This document shows, in pieces, positions 26,050-36,376 of a stretch of 64,000 bases of DNA. Made by a program: the position numbers and the translations under genes. This DNA is from Clostridium paraputrificum (GTDB taxonomy: Bacteria > Bacillota > Clostridia > Clostridiales > Clostridiaceae). Location: positions 186,001-250,000 of the forward strand of contig NZ_UAWH01000016.1 in assembly GCF_900447045.1 (NCBI RefSeq). The letters run 5' to 3'. Position 1 is the first letter of the stretch; each line of letters starts with the position of its first letter. The notes beneath the pieces are model-generated. The model saw nothing but the letters and a program-made list of their open reading frames with translations, ran no database searches and had not been told where the DNA came from.

Positions 26050-27495
26050 TCACCTCTTCTTAGCTATTTCCACCTTTAGCTTTTTTCCTTTAATAGTACT
26101 ATCCTTAAGCTTCTCTAAAACTAGTTTACCTTTTCCATTTAATATTTCAACATAAGAGCCCATATCCCCAATTTCAATGATACCTATATCACTTGAGCTT
26201 ACTCCTTCAATGTTTGATATTGTTCCAACAAAATCTACAGCTCTAATCTTTTTCTTCTTACCACCATTAAAGTATAGCTTAGTGATTTCCTTATTTATAT
26301 TTTTACTCTTACTTTCCTTCTTTTTAGCCTTCTTCTTTAGTACACTTTCTTCAGATTCTAAAAGTTTCTCATCTAAGAATATTTTTTCTAAACTCTCTTC
26401 TGAAATTTTGAAACCTATATATTCCTCAATATCATTTAAGAATCTATCTTCATATGGAGTTACAAATGTTATTGCCTTACCACTTTTACCTGCTCTTGCA
26501 GTTCTTCCTATTCTATGTACATAAGCTTCCTTCTCTAAGGGTACATCAATATTTATTACATGAGTTATCCCCTCTACATCTATTCCCCTTGATGCAATAT
26601 CTGTAGCTACTAAAATTCTAAAATCACCCTTTTTAAATCTTTCCATAGTGGATATTCTATCCTTCTGTAGCATTCCACCATGAATCTTATCAACAGAATA
26701 TCCTAAGCTTTTTAGATAATCATATTCTACATCTACATTTTCTTTAGTTCTACAGAATATAACTGCTGTTTCTGGCTTTTCCTTTGCAAGTAACATTCTT
26801 AGGTATTTTAACTTTTCCTCTCCCTTTACTCTAAATAAAATATTTTCAATTCTATCAACTACCAATCCGCTACTTTCAACTTCAATATTAACTGGTCTTT
26901 TTAAGTGTTTTGAGCATAATTCTCGTATCTCTTCAGGTATTGTTGCAGAGAAAAGCATAGTTACTCTTTTTTTAGGAATTCTTCTTATAACACCTTCTAC
27001 TTGTCTAATAAATCCCATATTAAGCATCTCATCTGCTTCATCTATAACTAAATATTTTATATTAGAAGTATTAAATGTTCCTCTATCTATATGATCTAAA
27101 ACTCTTCCTGGAGTACCTATTACTATATGAGTTTTCCCTTTTAACTCTTGTGCTTGATCTTTAAAAGGAGATTTTCCATATACGCTTACTCCCTTTATTC
27201 TTTTATATCTACCTATATTTTTAACATCTTCACCAATTTGTATAGCTAACTCTCTTGTAGGTGAAAGTATTAGAACTTGCGGATCATTTTCTTCCCATTT
27301 TACTCTTTCACATAAAGGAATTACAAAGGCTCCTGTTTTACCAGTACCAGTTTGAGATTTTACAATTAAATCTTTATTAAACAATACCTCTGGTATTACC
27401 TTTTCTTGAACTCCAGTGGGTTCTTTATATTCTAAGGCATCTAATGCCTTAATTAATTCTTTACTCAACTTAAATTTTTCAAATTTATTAATCAT
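26050..27495 (-). CDS. dbpA: DEAD-box RNA helicase, DbpA/YxiN type
   Basis: The 481-residue helicase has the full motif set: Q-motif GVQEKVIP, motif I SQTGTGKT, Ia PTRELA, Ib TPGR, DEAD box as DEADEML, SAT motif FSATIP, motif [10 protein letters not shown] and motif [10 protein letters not shown]. The last 75 residues form a DbpA-type RNA-binding domain, with [16 protein letters not shown] and [15 protein letters not shown]. DbpA and YxiN recognise hairpin 92 of 23S rRNA and act in large-subunit assembly. A Lys-rich linker (about residues 385-405) joins the parts. The terminal domain makes this assignment firmer than for generic helicases. Confidence 0.9.
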   Translation of the reverse strand: MINKFEKFKLSKELIKALDALEYKEPTGVQEKVIPEVLFNKDLIVKSQTGTGKTGAFVIPLCERVKWEENDPQVLILSPTRELAIQIGEDVKNIGRYKRIKGVSVYGKSPFKDQAQELKGKTHIVIGTPGRVLDHIDRGTFNTSNIKYLVIDEADEMLNMGFIRQVEGVIRRIPKKRVTMLFSATIPEEIRELCSKHLKRPVNIEVESSGLVVDRIENILFRVKGEEKLKYLRMLLAKEKPETAVIFCRTKENVDVEYDYLKSLGYSVDKIHGGMLQKDRISTMERFKKGDFRILVATDIASRGIDVEGITHVINIDVPLEKEAYVHRIGRTARAGKSGKAITFVTPYEDRFLNDIEEYIGFKISEESLEKIFLDEKLLESEESVLKKKAKKKESKSKNINKEITKLYFNGGKKKKIRAVDFVGTISNIEGVSSSDIGIIEIGDMGSYVEILNGKGKLVLEKLKDSTIKGKKLKVEIAKKR

Positions 27496-27557
27496 GTTCT
27501 TTCTCCTTTGATTTTATAGTATTAGTCTAACCTAAAAACATAATTATTTCTATAAAA

Positions 27558-27616
27558 AGAGGAGTAGATATTTATTTGACTTGTTCCATAACAGAAAGAC
27601 AAATATCCACTCCTCT
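27558..27616 (-). repeat. Palindromic terminator-like element, copy B
   Basis: AGAGGAGTAGATATTT (27558-27573) and AAATATCCACTCCTCT (27601-27616) pair with one mismatch around a 27-base loop, followed on the minus strand by TTTTTATAG. It ends the ABC permease operon and stands just before the helicase gene. It shares arms and the GGAACAAG loop motif with copy A. Confidence 0.8.
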
Positions 27617-27634
27617 ATACTTAAGGTAAAGAAA

Positions 27635-28702
27635 TTACTCCCTTGCATAATCCCTTAATTTAAAACTACCTGCTGTAAAGAATACTAAAGACATAAATAT
27701 AATCACTATAGAAGGTACTATATATTGATTGTTTTGTGCTATTTTTATCATCCAAGTAAATGGAGATATAATACTTAACTTTTCAATAATTTTAGGTACA
27801 TTTTCAAAACTATCTAAATTCATACTAACCATAGAAATTCCAAAACAAAGTAGCCCAAATATTACTGTAGCTAAACTTGTAATTATTGGATTCTTAAGCC
27901 ATCTTGTTACACATACTACAATGGTAGTAGATATTAAACTACATAATACAATTACTAAAATTGTTGATAGAATATTATATGAATGTAGCCCTACTATTTT
28001 AGAAGTAATAAGAAATGCAATTGTACTTAAAATAGCCTGTAAAAAGAATATGGATAAGAATATTCCTCCTAGAATTTCATAATCCTTATTAGCTGTAGAT
28101 ATAGTTCTTTTTAATACTTTCTGATTTCTTAATTTTATTATATCTTCCGTTATTACGGACCCACCAATCATCATGAAGTAGCATACCATCATTAAAGCCA
28201 TTAAAAAGTCAGAGTCATCTTCCACTACATCATCTTCTATAATTGTTTCTATATAATTAGTACTTAATCCCTCTTTAACCTCTTCTTCAAGCTTGTTATT
28301 TATATAATTCTCTATAATTTCATCTCCAATTACAGATCCTATTTCCTCTTCTGTTTTATATACTTTTACTTCTGGTGTTCTACCAGACTTTAGAATTTCT
28401 CCAAAACCATCTTCTATAACATATATAGCTCCCACATTATTTTTTCTTAATTCACCATAATTATCCTCTGGAGTTCCTTCATATTCTTTAATTGTATATT
28501 TACTCTCTAGCTCATTTACTAATTCTTGAGAGTATGCAGAATTATCCTTACATATTACTCCAATATGACCACCACTCATATCACCTGGAGCCTTAAACAT
28601 ACCAACCAACACAATTATTGGAAGTAAAAAAGAAAGAGCCCACATTAAAGGGTTTTTTATATGTCGTTTCATATTAATAAAAACAACTCTTATTAAACGC
28701 AT
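27635..28702 (-). CDS. ABC-2 type permease, LnrN-like
   Basis: The 355-residue membrane protein has one N-terminal helix (about residues 18-35), a soluble extracellular region of about 140 residues, and five C-terminal helices, the ABC-2 permease layout. It is the last gene of a two-component/ABC operon arranged like Bacillus lnrJKLMN, which exports polyene-like linearmycins. The actual substrate is unknown. Its start overlaps the end of the partner permease by ten bases. Confidence 0.8.
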   Translation of the reverse strand: MRLIRVVFINMKRHIKNPLMWALSFLLPIIVLVGMFKAPGDMSGGHIGVICKDNSAYSQELVNELESKYTIKEYEGTPEDNYGELRKNNVGAIYVIEDGFGEILKSGRTPEVKVYKTEEEIGSVIGDEIIENYINNKLEEEVKEGLSTNYIETIIEDDVVEDDSDFLMALMMVCYFMMIGGSVITEDIIKLRNQKVLKRTISTANKDYEILGGIFLSIFFLQAILSTIAFLITSKIVGLHSYNILSTILVIVLCSLISTTIVVCVTRWLKNPIITSLATVIFGLLCFGISMVSMNLDSFENVPKIIEKLSIISPFTWMIKIAQNNQYIVPSIVIIFMSLVFFTAGSFKLRDYARE

Positions 28703-29787
28703 CTTCTTACCTCCTTAACCATACTTTCTTTTATAATTGATATTATAAGGAAAATTACTGATAATCCAAATAGCGTTAATATAGAACTATATACTCCTTT
28801 TAATGTTCCATATAGAGTAAACCAATTAACTACTTTTATAATTAAATGTGTAACAGAAAGTGATGATAGTATGCTTTCTACTCCTGAGAACATTTCCATA
28901 CTTGCTATTGGAATCAAAAATATAATTACCCCTACAATCTTTCCGTACTTAGGACCAAATAAACTAAAAACCATCATGCTAATAGTTGACATAAATAAAG
29001 AACTTACTCCTAAAATTAATGTTAAAGAAAATATATTCCCAGTAAAATTAACCCTAGTAAATCTAAAGAACAATACATAAACACTCATAATTATAAAACA
29101 ATATATAAAATTAGTAGCTAAATCACTTATAAATAAACCTAGTCTACTTGTAGGAGTTGATCTAATCTTATTAGACAAATCTACTGATTGCTTTGAATAA
29201 CTTCCTTCAATTAATCCATATATAAGCATTGTTACCACAAAACCTATCATTGATGAGGACATCATTTTATATGGAGAAATGTTTTCTTCCACATCAATTA
29301 TTATATTTTCTACAGCTTTATTATCCTTTAATCCTTCTAATTCTTCCTGAGATCCCCCACTAATTCCAACGTACATACTCTTATGATATTTATCTAATAT
29401 AACTTTTAATGTTTCAATTGCTGTATTCCTTTCATTATTATTTTTCTTTATTACAATATTTCCTTTACTTAATGATGTTAAGTTTTTTTCATATCCTTCT
29501 TTAATAATCAAATCACAATTACTATCTTCATCACTTATAGTAATTAGTTCCTGCATGTCTTCACTCTTTAAAAAATCTAATAAACTTTGAGACATCTTTG
29601 TTTTATCTTCATCCATAACACTCACTATAACCTTTTTTAATTTTAATGGATTATTATGGGTACTACTTTTCATAAATCCCATAACTCCTGCAAGTATTAC
29701 AGGTAACAAAACAAAATAGGCAATTGTAACTAAACCATTGGCGAACATCCCCTTTAAGGTTGTTTTTACATAATATAATATTCTCAT
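28693..29787 (-). CDS. ABC-2 type permease, LnrM-like
   Basis: The 364-residue permease shares the layout of its partner: a helix near residues 16-36, an external region with charged segments, then about six helices, including FVVTMLIYGLIEGSYSKQSVDLSNKIRSTPTSRLGLF, typical of ABC-2 exporters. The ATG at 29787 has GGAG five bases upstream and is preferred over a GTG at 29793 that abuts that site. The two permeases probably form a heterodimer with the ATPase encoded just upstream. Confidence 0.8.
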   Translation of the reverse strand: MRILYYVKTTLKGMFANGLVTIAYFVLLPVILAGVMGFMKSSTHNNPLKLKKVIVSVMDEDKTKMSQSLLDFLKSEDMQELITISDEDSNCDLIIKEGYEKNLTSLSKGNIVIKKNNNERNTAIETLKVILDKYHKSMYVGISGGSQEELEGLKDNKAVENIIIDVEENISPYKMMSSSMIGFVVTMLIYGLIEGSYSKQSVDLSNKIRSTPTSRLGLFISDLATNFIYCFIIMSVYVLFFRFTRVNFTGNIFSLTLILGVSSLFMSTISMMVFSLFGPKYGKIVGVIIFLIPIASMEMFSGVESILSSLSVTHLIIKVVNWFTLYGTLKGVYSSILTLFGLSVIFLIISIIKESMVKEVRRCV

Positions 29788-29799
29788 TGCCACTCCCCC

Positions 29800-30735
29800 T
29801 TAGTCTCTTAGATTTTTTCCTGTTAATGTAAGGAATACATCTTCTAATTTAGCTTCTTCATAACTTATTTTTTTGATGACTACATTTTCTTTTTCTAAGA
29901 TATTTAGAGCATTTCCAAGTTTAAAATTACTATTTATAGTTAATGTTATTAAATTTTCATTATCAAGAACTTTTAATACTCCTTCTACATTTTCTAATTT
30001 AAGTAAGGCTTCACCACTAATATTTGAAGCATTAATTATTACCTTGTTATTAGGAAAAACTGAACTTTTTATATCTTCCTTATTCCCATAAGCTATTTCC
30101 TTCCCTAAGTCAATAATAAATACTCTTTCACACAGTTCTTCAACTTCCTCCATGTAATGAGAGGTATATATAACTGTTGTTCCCCACTCTTTACATATCT
30201 TTTTAGTAAAAGTAAATATATGATTTCTAGACTGCGGGTCTACCCCAACAGTTGGTTCATCCATAATTAAAACCTTAGGATGATGCATTATAGCTGTAGC
30301 TATATTTAATCTTCTCTTCATTCCTCCAGAAAATTTCTTAACTTTTTGCTTCCTCTTATCTTCAAGTCCTGTTACCTCTAAAGCTTCTTTAATTCTTTCC
30401 TTTAGAAGTTTTCCTTTTAATCCATATAAAGCCCCAAAAAACTCTAAATTGTCATAAGCACTTAATTCTTCTAATAGAGCTATATCTTGAGGTACATATC
30501 CTATATTAGCTTTAGCTTTAAGGCTTTCTTTTACTATGTCATACCCACAAATCTTAATTTTCCCACTATCTGGCACCAAAAGGGTTGTCATTATATTAAT
30601 TAAAGTAGATTTACCAGCTCCATTAGGCCCTATAAATCCAAATATTTCTCCTTCATTAACCTTAAAGCTAACATTATCTAAAACTAATTTATCATTAAAT
30701 CTCTTAGTTATATTTTTAATTTCTATTATTCCCAT
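29800..30735 (-). CDS. ABC transporter ATPase, LnrL-like
   Basis: The 311-residue ATPase has Walker A GPNGAGKST, Q-loop VPQDIALLEELSAYDNL, signature FSGGMKRR, Walker B VLIMDEPTVGVDPQSR and H-loop YTSHYMEEVEELC. The roughly 90-residue C-terminal extension is common in antibiotic export ATPases of the DrrA/CcmA group. With the two permeases and the LuxR-type two-component system it forms a sensing and export module. Its ribosome binding site can be locked in a hairpin (30743-30786). Confidence 0.9.
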   Translation of the reverse strand: MGIIEIKNITKRFNDKLVLDNVSFKVNEGEIFGFIGPNGAGKSTLINIMTTLLVPDSGKIKICGYDIVKESLKAKANIGYVPQDIALLEELSAYDNLEFFGALYGLKGKLLKERIKEALEVTGLEDKRKQKVKKFSGGMKRRLNIATAIMHHPKVLIMDEPTVGVDPQSRNHIFTFTKKICKEWGTTVIYTSHYMEEVEELCERVFIIDLGKEIAYGNKEDIKSSVFPNNKVIINASNISGEALLKLENVEGVLKVLDNENLITLTINSNFKLGNALNILEKENVVIKKISYEEAKLEDVFLTLTGKNLRD

Positions 30736-30742
30736 AAAAAAT

Positions 30743-30786
30743 ACCTCCTTAAATTTCCTAATACTATAATAGAAAATCTAGGAGGT
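30743..30786 (-). promoter_or_regulatory. Hairpin pairing the ABC ATPase ribosome binding site with an anti-site
   Basis: ACCTCCT (30743-30749 on the plus strand) is the complement of the ribosome binding site of the ATPase gene, and AGGAGGT at 30780-30786 is its perfect inverse, so the two pair over seven bases with a 30-base loop. On the minus strand the site is followed by ATTTTTTATG, so the same stem could also behave as a weak terminator. Confidence 0.55.
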
Positions 30787-30820
30787 TTTATCTATATATA
30801 AAAGTCACTATTTATATGAC

Positions 30821-31462
30821 TTAAGTCATTATTCCATTTTTAAATGCGAATATAGCAATTTGAGTTCTATCTCTTAACTCTAATTTTGATAGTATACTAG
30901 TTATATTATTTTTTATTGTTCCTTCTGATAAAAATAATTCCTCTGCTATTTCTTTATTGCTTAATCCCCTTGCTATTCCTTCAATAATATTTATTTCCTT
31001 TTCAGAAAGTCTATATCTTTCTATATCCTTATTCTTTATTATTGAAGATTTTAATATCATTTGGGATGCCACATCTGGATGAACTACCATATTCCCTTTA
31101 TAAGCAGTCTTTACCCCTTCATAAATAACATCATAAGAACTATCTTTTAACATATATCCAAAAGCACCATATTTAAGAGCTTCATCTATATATTCCTTAT
31201 CTTTAAATGTTGTAAGTATGATAACTTTTATCTTATTAAATTGATCCTTAATAAGTCTTGTCCCCATTACTCCATCGCAATCTTTCATTCTTATATCCAT
31301 AAGTACTATATCAATCTCTTTGTATTTACATATTTCTAATGCCTTAAACCCATTTTCACAAGTATCTACAACTTCAATATCCTCAAAAGTAGAAAGCATT
31401 ATCTTAAGTCCATCTCTAATTAACTTTTCATCATCTACTATTAAAAGTTTTATTTTTTCCAT
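30821..31462 (-). CDS. LuxR-family response regulator, LnrK-like
   Basis: The 213-residue protein has a receiver domain with acidic pocket DDE near residue 11, phosphoacceptor Asp in DIVLMDIRMKDCDG, Thr in ILTTFKD and Lys in MLKDSSYD, then a LuxR helix-turn-helix: LSEKEINIIEGIARGLSNKEIAEELFLSEGTIKNNITSIL. NarL/LnrK-type regulators activate the neighbouring ABC operon. It lies three bases from the kinase gene. Confidence 0.93.
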   Translation of the reverse strand: MEKIKLLIVDDEKLIRDGLKIMLSTFEDIEVVDTCENGFKALEICKYKEIDIVLMDIRMKDCDGVMGTRLIKDQFNKIKVIILTTFKDKEYIDEALKYGAFGYMLKDSSYDVIYEGVKTAYKGNMVVHPDVASQMILKSSIIKNKDIERYRLSEKEINIIEGIARGLSNKEIAEELFLSEGTIKNNITSILSKLELRDRTQIAIFAFKNGIMT

Positions 31463-31465
31463 CCC

Positions 31466-32617
31466 CTATATCTCCTTTTCCTTAGGAATTGTAATTTTTA
31501 CAAAGAATCCATTACCTATGGATGATTTAATATCTACTAATCCATTCATTTCATTAACTCTTTCTCTTATACTCTTTAATCCAACTCCACTTTCTTGAAT
31601 TTTATCAGTTCCTTCGCCATTATCTTTAAACGATATTACAAAATCATCTTCAGTAAAATTCATAATTATATTTACTACAGTAGCCTTCCCATGCCTTAAT
31701 GCATTAGATAAAACTTCTTGTGTTATTCTGTATAAGTTACTTACTTGCTTAGTAGATAGATTCCACTCCCCTTTAGAAACTATAACCTTAACATCTACAC
31801 CTGACATCTTCTTAAAGTTTTTACAAACTTCTTGTATTCTTAAGACTCCTTGATAGTTATCATATTCATCTGGTTTTAATTCTTTAACAGCCTTCTTTAC
31901 ATCTTGAAAACTTTCATTTATAAATTCTCTCAAATTTCCTGCCATTTTCCCAAGACTACTTTTCTCTTTTTTCCCCATAGCCTCCATAGCAGATAATTGT
32001 ATCATAGCTGTAGACAATGCATGTCCTACACTATCATGTATTTCTCTAGATATTCTATTTCTTTCTTTTAGCAAGGTTATTTCTTCTATAGACTGTACAT
32101 ATCCTTCCAATTCATTGTTAGCTTCTATCAATTTTTCTTCTGAAACTCTTAATTTGTCATAAAGCTTTTGTGCTTCTAGTTTTGTTGAATAAAGACGTTC
32201 AATATAATTTAGAAGTATAATAAACACTCCTAAAATAAATAAATTAACCATACCACTTTCAAAGGATTGATTAAATTTTTCTGTAATTCCTATTAGTGCA
32301 GAGACTATAATAAATCCCCTCTTAATGTAAATATTTTTTAATGTAAATACATCAATTATTGCACCTATTAAGTAAAAAAGTATCCATCCCCCAAAATTCA
32401 ATTGAGCAATAGGAATTAGTATAAACTCTAGTGCTATGGATATAATTTTTATTTTTTCATTTTCAATAAAAAATACCCTAAGATTATTATTGATAATAAT
32501 TAGTAAAATAAAAATCAAGCTAAATAAGCTGGCATTTCCACTTTCACAAAACAATTGATAAATTAAAAATATAAATACTATATATCTTACACTTAATAAC
32601 TCTTTACTCTTATTCAT
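31466..32617 (-). CDS. Membrane histidine kinase, LnrJ-like
   Basis: The 383-residue sensor has about six N-terminal membrane helices with almost no extracellular loop (residues 10-140), a coiled linker, the phosphoacceptor His in RNRISREIHDSVGHALSTAM, and a HATPase domain with NALRHGKA and DNGEG. This layout resembles LnrJ and other intramembrane-sensing kinases that detect membrane-active compounds. The ATG at 32617 is chosen because GGAG precedes it by six bases; the ATG at 32629 overlaps that site. Confidence 0.9.
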   Translation of the reverse strand: MNKSKELLSVRYIVFIFLIYQLFCESGNASLFSLIFILLIIINNNLRVFFIENEKIKIISIALEFILIPIAQLNFGGWILFYLIGAIIDVFTLKNIYIKRGFIIVSALIGITEKFNQSFESGMVNLFILGVFIILLNYIERLYSTKLEAQKLYDKLRVSEEKLIEANNELEGYVQSIEEITLLKERNRISREIHDSVGHALSTAMIQLSAMEAMGKKEKSSLGKMAGNLREFINESFQDVKKAVKELKPDEYDNYQGVLRIQEVCKNFKKMSGVDVKVIVSKGEWNLSTKQVSNLYRITQEVLSNALRHGKATVVNIIMNFTEDDFVISFKDNGEGTDKIQESGVGLKSIRERVNEMNGLVDIKSSIGNGFFVKITIPKEKEI

Positions 32618-32677
32618 AAAATTCTCCATACTATATATGTTTTACCTATATAATACTATAGTTTTATAAAATAAGAA

Positions 32678-32708
32678 AAGAAGAAGCTACAAAATATAGC
32701 TTCTTCTT
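32678..32708 (-). terminator. Intrinsic terminator of the subtilase operon
   Basis: AAGAAGAAGCTA (32678-32689) and TAGCTTCTTCTT (32697-32708) form a perfect 12-base-pair stem with a 7-base loop and a T-rich tail on the minus strand, immediately after the subtilase stop. Confidence 0.9.
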
Positions 32709-32709
32709 A

Positions 32710-34470
32710 TTAATTTATATTACTAAATATATCATATAAATTTAGAATTCCATATCCCCATTGTGCATTAGGGTATATATCCCCTTTTCTTTTTTGTGTT
32801 CCCCTAGCAATAAAAGTTTTTATACTTTGAGTAGACATATATGGATAATTTCTTCTAACTATTCCCCACTCCATCAATAAAGCACATGTGCCAGCAGCCA
32901 TAGCTGCTGCAACACTTGTTCCATTTATAATATTTATTTTATTATTTAACCCTATTGCTACTGCATTCTTACTACCTGCAGCTATATCAATTCTATCAAC
33001 AAAGTCATCTCTAAATGCAACACCAGAATAACCTAATATATTAAAATTATCTTGATCATAACCAGCAGCAGTAATAGTTTCAGTAGAATCTCCCGGTATT
33101 GTTATAGTTCCATATATATCACTATTTAAAAATCTTGTTTTTGGATTTATTAAAGCCCTTTGAGGAATCCATGCATTTATAGTAGAATTTTTCCCCTTTT
33201 CTAATGTAGTTCTGACTTTCCATATCCCAGGTCTGATATTATGCATAGCTATTCTTATCAACTGATCTCCAGTAAAAACTTCCGGAACAAATTCTGTATA
33301 AAAAATATGAGTTTCCTCTAACACAAATGAAATTTCTTCAGCAAATTCTATACTTCCAGAAGTACTTAAAACACCTGACTCTTCTCCAGAAGGTGATATT
33401 ACATTTACATCAACTACATCCGGAACATTAACCCATATATCTAATATTATATTTTTATCTTCCTCTGATATATTAAGCTCAATAACTTCACTATCTCCTA
33501 CATTCTCAATAACTGATAGAGAATGACCTCCTGCATCTCCCTCATTTCCTGTTCCAGTAACTATTACTATTCCAACATTACTAGCTATAGTTTTTATATA
33601 TTTGTCTAATATAGAATTTCCTTTATGGTTACCAGAATTACTTTCAATAGGTAATAAAATAACCATGGGCTTAGAATTAGCCAGAGTATAATCCTTTAAA
33701 TATTCTAAAGCTGGAAATATTGTAGCTAAATTATAAACTGGTACTTTAATGTTGAATCTTTTTTTTAAAGCCATATCTTCATTTAATTTTATTATCCCAT
33801 ACCTACACTTTGAAGCTATTCCATATACTTGATTTTTATTATAATCCATTCCTCCAACTAATGATGCCATATGAGTTCCATGTCCAACTTCGTCTCTGCT
33901 TGGAACTATATCATATGGATTTTCACCATTTCTATATGCATTAATAGCTTTATTAATATCATTCGATGTATATATAGTCCCATAAGGGATATTATTATTT
34001 TCATTCCCTTTTGTATTTACTCCTTGATCCCAAATAAACTCAATTCTAGTTTTTCCTGTTTCATCCATAAAAATATTATTTAGATAATCTATTCCTGTAT
34101 CAATAATACCAACAATAACCCCTTCTCCTTTTAAGTTAATAGAGTCACTGCCTTGAATATATTCAAAATCTGTTGCTTCTAATGGAGTAATTTCTTGCAA
34201 TGTATATGGCTCAAGAATTTTAAAAAACGATATACTATCGAAATCTCTATTATTTCTAATAATTAAATTTTTAATATATCTAAATTCATTGCTAAGTCCC
34301 ATCTCAACATTTATAACTGTAAGAATAGCATATTTATCATTAATTTTACTTACGTACAATCCTGGAACACCTTTTAAATCTAATTCAATATCACCTTCAT
34401 ATTGAATTAGATATTTATTATAATCACTGCTTGTATAAATAAATTCTGGAATATAATCAGATTTTTTCAA
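32710..34470 (-). CDS. Csp-like S8 subtilase (second gene of pair)
   Basis: The 586-residue protein has a prodomain of about 100 residues and an S8 peptidase domain with a complete triad: Asp124 in VGIIDTGIDYL, His197 in GHGTHMASLVGG and Ser519 in NGTSVAAAMAAG. The inserted region between His and Ser fits the jellyroll insert of clostridial Csp proteases, which cleave pro-SleC during spore germination. No signal peptide is seen, as in Csp proteins packaged in the spore. No sleC is present here, so the substrate is open. The start is a TTG overlapping the upstream TGA stop (TTGA), ten bases after AGAGGAG, so its translation should be coupled. Confidence 0.82.
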   Translation of the reverse strand: MKKSDYIPEFIYTSSDYNKYLIQYEGDIELDLKGVPGLYVSKINDKYAILTVINVEMGLSNEFRYIKNLIIRNNRDFDSISFFKILEPYTLQEITPLEATDFEYIQGSDSINLKGEGVIVGIIDTGIDYLNNIFMDETGKTRIEFIWDQGVNTKGNENNNIPYGTIYTSNDINKAINAYRNGENPYDIVPSRDEVGHGTHMASLVGGMDYNKNQVYGIASKCRYGIIKLNEDMALKKRFNIKVPVYNLATIFPALEYLKDYTLANSKPMVILLPIESNSGNHKGNSILDKYIKTIASNVGIVIVTGTGNEGDAGGHSLSVIENVGDSEVIELNISEEDKNIILDIWVNVPDVVDVNVISPSGEESGVLSTSGSIEFAEEISFVLEETHIFYTEFVPEVFTGDQLIRIAMHNIRPGIWKVRTTLEKGKNSTINAWIPQRALINPKTRFLNSDIYGTITIPGDSTETITAAGYDQDNFNILGYSGVAFRDDFVDRIDIAAGSKNAVAIGLNNKINIINGTSVAAAMAAGTCALLMEWGIVRRNYPYMSTQSIKTFIARGTQKRKGDIYPNAQWGYGILNLYDIFSNIN

Positions 34471-36293
34471 TTAAACAAATCTCCTCTCTTTTCAAAAGTG
34501 TCGTATATCCCCTTATCCATTACCACAATGATCTGTTGTCTATTGTTATTATACTTACAACCACGCTCTAACCTATATACTCCACCAATAAACTCAAATG
34601 TATTTTTTATATTTAAATATCCAAAACCAGTTTCTCTATTAGGATAATTCTCATTACTCTTTCTATTGGCTCCATAAATCAAGTAACTTCTTACTTTAGA
34701 TGAGAACATTTGAAGATCATTTTTATTTACTATCCCCCATTGAAGTATCAATGCACATACACCTGCAACAACTGCTGTAGCAACAGAACTACCACTTACT
34801 GCTTGTATATTATCTCCTGGTGTTGTAGCTAATATATTAACTCCTCCTGTAGTTATATCAGGATTAATTATCCCATCAACATTATATCCTCTTCCTGATT
34901 CCGACACTAAGGTATCATTATTACTATTATAATAAGCTACAGTCACCACATTTACAGCTGTAGATGGAATTGTTAAGGTGTTATATGGATTGGGTTTTAA
35001 AAACTTTGTCCCTTTTGGTAATAGCTTACTTGGATATAGCCAAATATGAAATGTACCATTTAAAACATAATCTCCTCTTAATTTAATACTCCATATTCCT
35101 TTTTTTATATTATCAAATCTAAGCATTATAACCTGATTTCCAGTATATATATCAGGATCATAGTAATTAACTCTAAGTGATGTATTTATAAGTATATACC
35201 TTACTATTTTCTCTTTATTAACTTGAGAATTTATATATTTAGATTCTTCACCAGATGGCGATATAACATTGATAGCCATTTTGTTAGGTCTTGACACCCA
35301 AACAAGCACAGTAAAATACTTCATTTCTTTTGCTATACTTAATTCTATTTTATTTTCTTCTCCTATATATTTAATTGTATCTGAATAATGCCCATCACTA
35401 GATCCTTCATTTCCTGTTCCTGCTACAATTACTATACCTCTTCTATCTGATATATTTGTTAAGTACCTAGATATAATATTATTAGCATTATGGGCTCCTA
35501 TAGTAGTCCCAACTCCTATAAAAATTATTATTGGTTTCTTTATTTTTTGAGCGTATGTATTTAAGAACTCAATTCCAGCCAATACCTCACCGGAATTGTA
35601 AACTGGAACTACAGGGACTCCATTCTCTCTTAATCGTTTTTGGAAATTAGGAGAGGGTACTAATTTTACTACTGCATAATTGCAATTATTAGCAATCCCC
35701 CTTATCTCGCTCTTATATCCCCTTGCGCCAATTATTCCGGCCATCTTAGTTCCATGTCCATTTTCATCTCTACTTGGAACTATATCATATGGGTTTTCTC
35801 CACTTTTACTTTTTTGAATAGCTTGATTTATATCATTATTGGAAAATTCTCTTCCCACATAATAATTTGAATTTTCAACTTGAATTGTCTGATCCCATAT
35901 AACTTCTATTCTAGAGGTACCATCCTCCCTAATAAATTCTGGATTTAAATAATCAATACCTGAGTCTATAATTCCAACTAAAACTCCAGTTCCATCTAAA
36001 TTTAAATAAGGATTCACTTTAATTGAACTTATTTCATCAATTGATTCTGGTGAAATATCCTGCAATACATAGGCACTTCTTACTTCTATATAAATAATAG
36101 CTGGTACATCTACCTTTAATCTTTCTATATTTTCCTCATTTACAGAAACTACAGCTAAAGTATCCGTAATTGTATTACCATATGCATAATCCACTTTATC
36201 TATTTGTTCTTTAAATGCTCCTCTATATTCTACTAAGTACCCCTCAGTATTTTCATCTAAGTATGGATTATAATAATTAACTCTTATATTCAT
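34467..36293 (-). CDS. Csp-like S8 subtilase (first gene of pair)
   Basis: The 608-residue paralogue of the downstream protein has the same layout: prodomain to about residue 95, Asp110 in VGIIDSGIDYL, His180 in GHGTKMAGIIG and Ser503 in SGSSVATAVVAG. All three catalytic residues are present, so it is unlike the CspA and CspC pseudoproteases of Clostridioides difficile. An extra C-terminal tail of about 40 residues with a Cys and several Arg is absent from its partner. The GGGGG before the ATG has almost no spacing, so initiation may be weak or may use another site. Confidence 0.82.
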   Translation of the reverse strand: MNIRVNYYNPYLDENTEGYLVEYRGAFKEQIDKVDYAYGNTITDTLAVVSVNEENIERLKVDVPAIIYIEVRSAYVLQDISPESIDEISSIKVNPYLNLDGTGVLVGIIDSGIDYLNPEFIREDGTSRIEVIWDQTIQVENSNYYVGREFSNNDINQAIQKSKSGENPYDIVPSRDENGHGTKMAGIIGARGYKSEIRGIANNCNYAVVKLVPSPNFQKRLRENGVPVVPVYNSGEVLAGIEFLNTYAQKIKKPIIIFIGVGTTIGAHNANNIISRYLTNISDRRGIVIVAGTGNEGSSDGHYSDTIKYIGEENKIELSIAKEMKYFTVLVWVSRPNKMAINVISPSGEESKYINSQVNKEKIVRYILINTSLRVNYYDPDIYTGNQVIMLRFDNIKKGIWSIKLRGDYVLNGTFHIWLYPSKLLPKGTKFLKPNPYNTLTIPSTAVNVVTVAYYNSNNDTLVSESGRGYNVDGIINPDITTGGVNILATTPGDNIQAVSGSSVATAVVAGVCALILQWGIVNKNDLQMFSSKVRSYLIYGANRKSNENYPNRETGFGYLNIKNTFEFIGGVYRLERGCKYNNNRQQIIVVMDKGIYDTFEKRGDLFN

Positions 36294-36376
36294 CCCCCTT
36301 TACTTTGCATTCTGTTCATCATATATAACTATTCAAATTATATTAATTAAAAACTCTTATTATTCTACAATAAAAT

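Noticed and set aside
26177..26524. Plus-strand open frame opposite the helicase C terminus
   Set aside because: It is the antisense reading of the Lys-rich linker and RNA-binding domain; no independent evidence.
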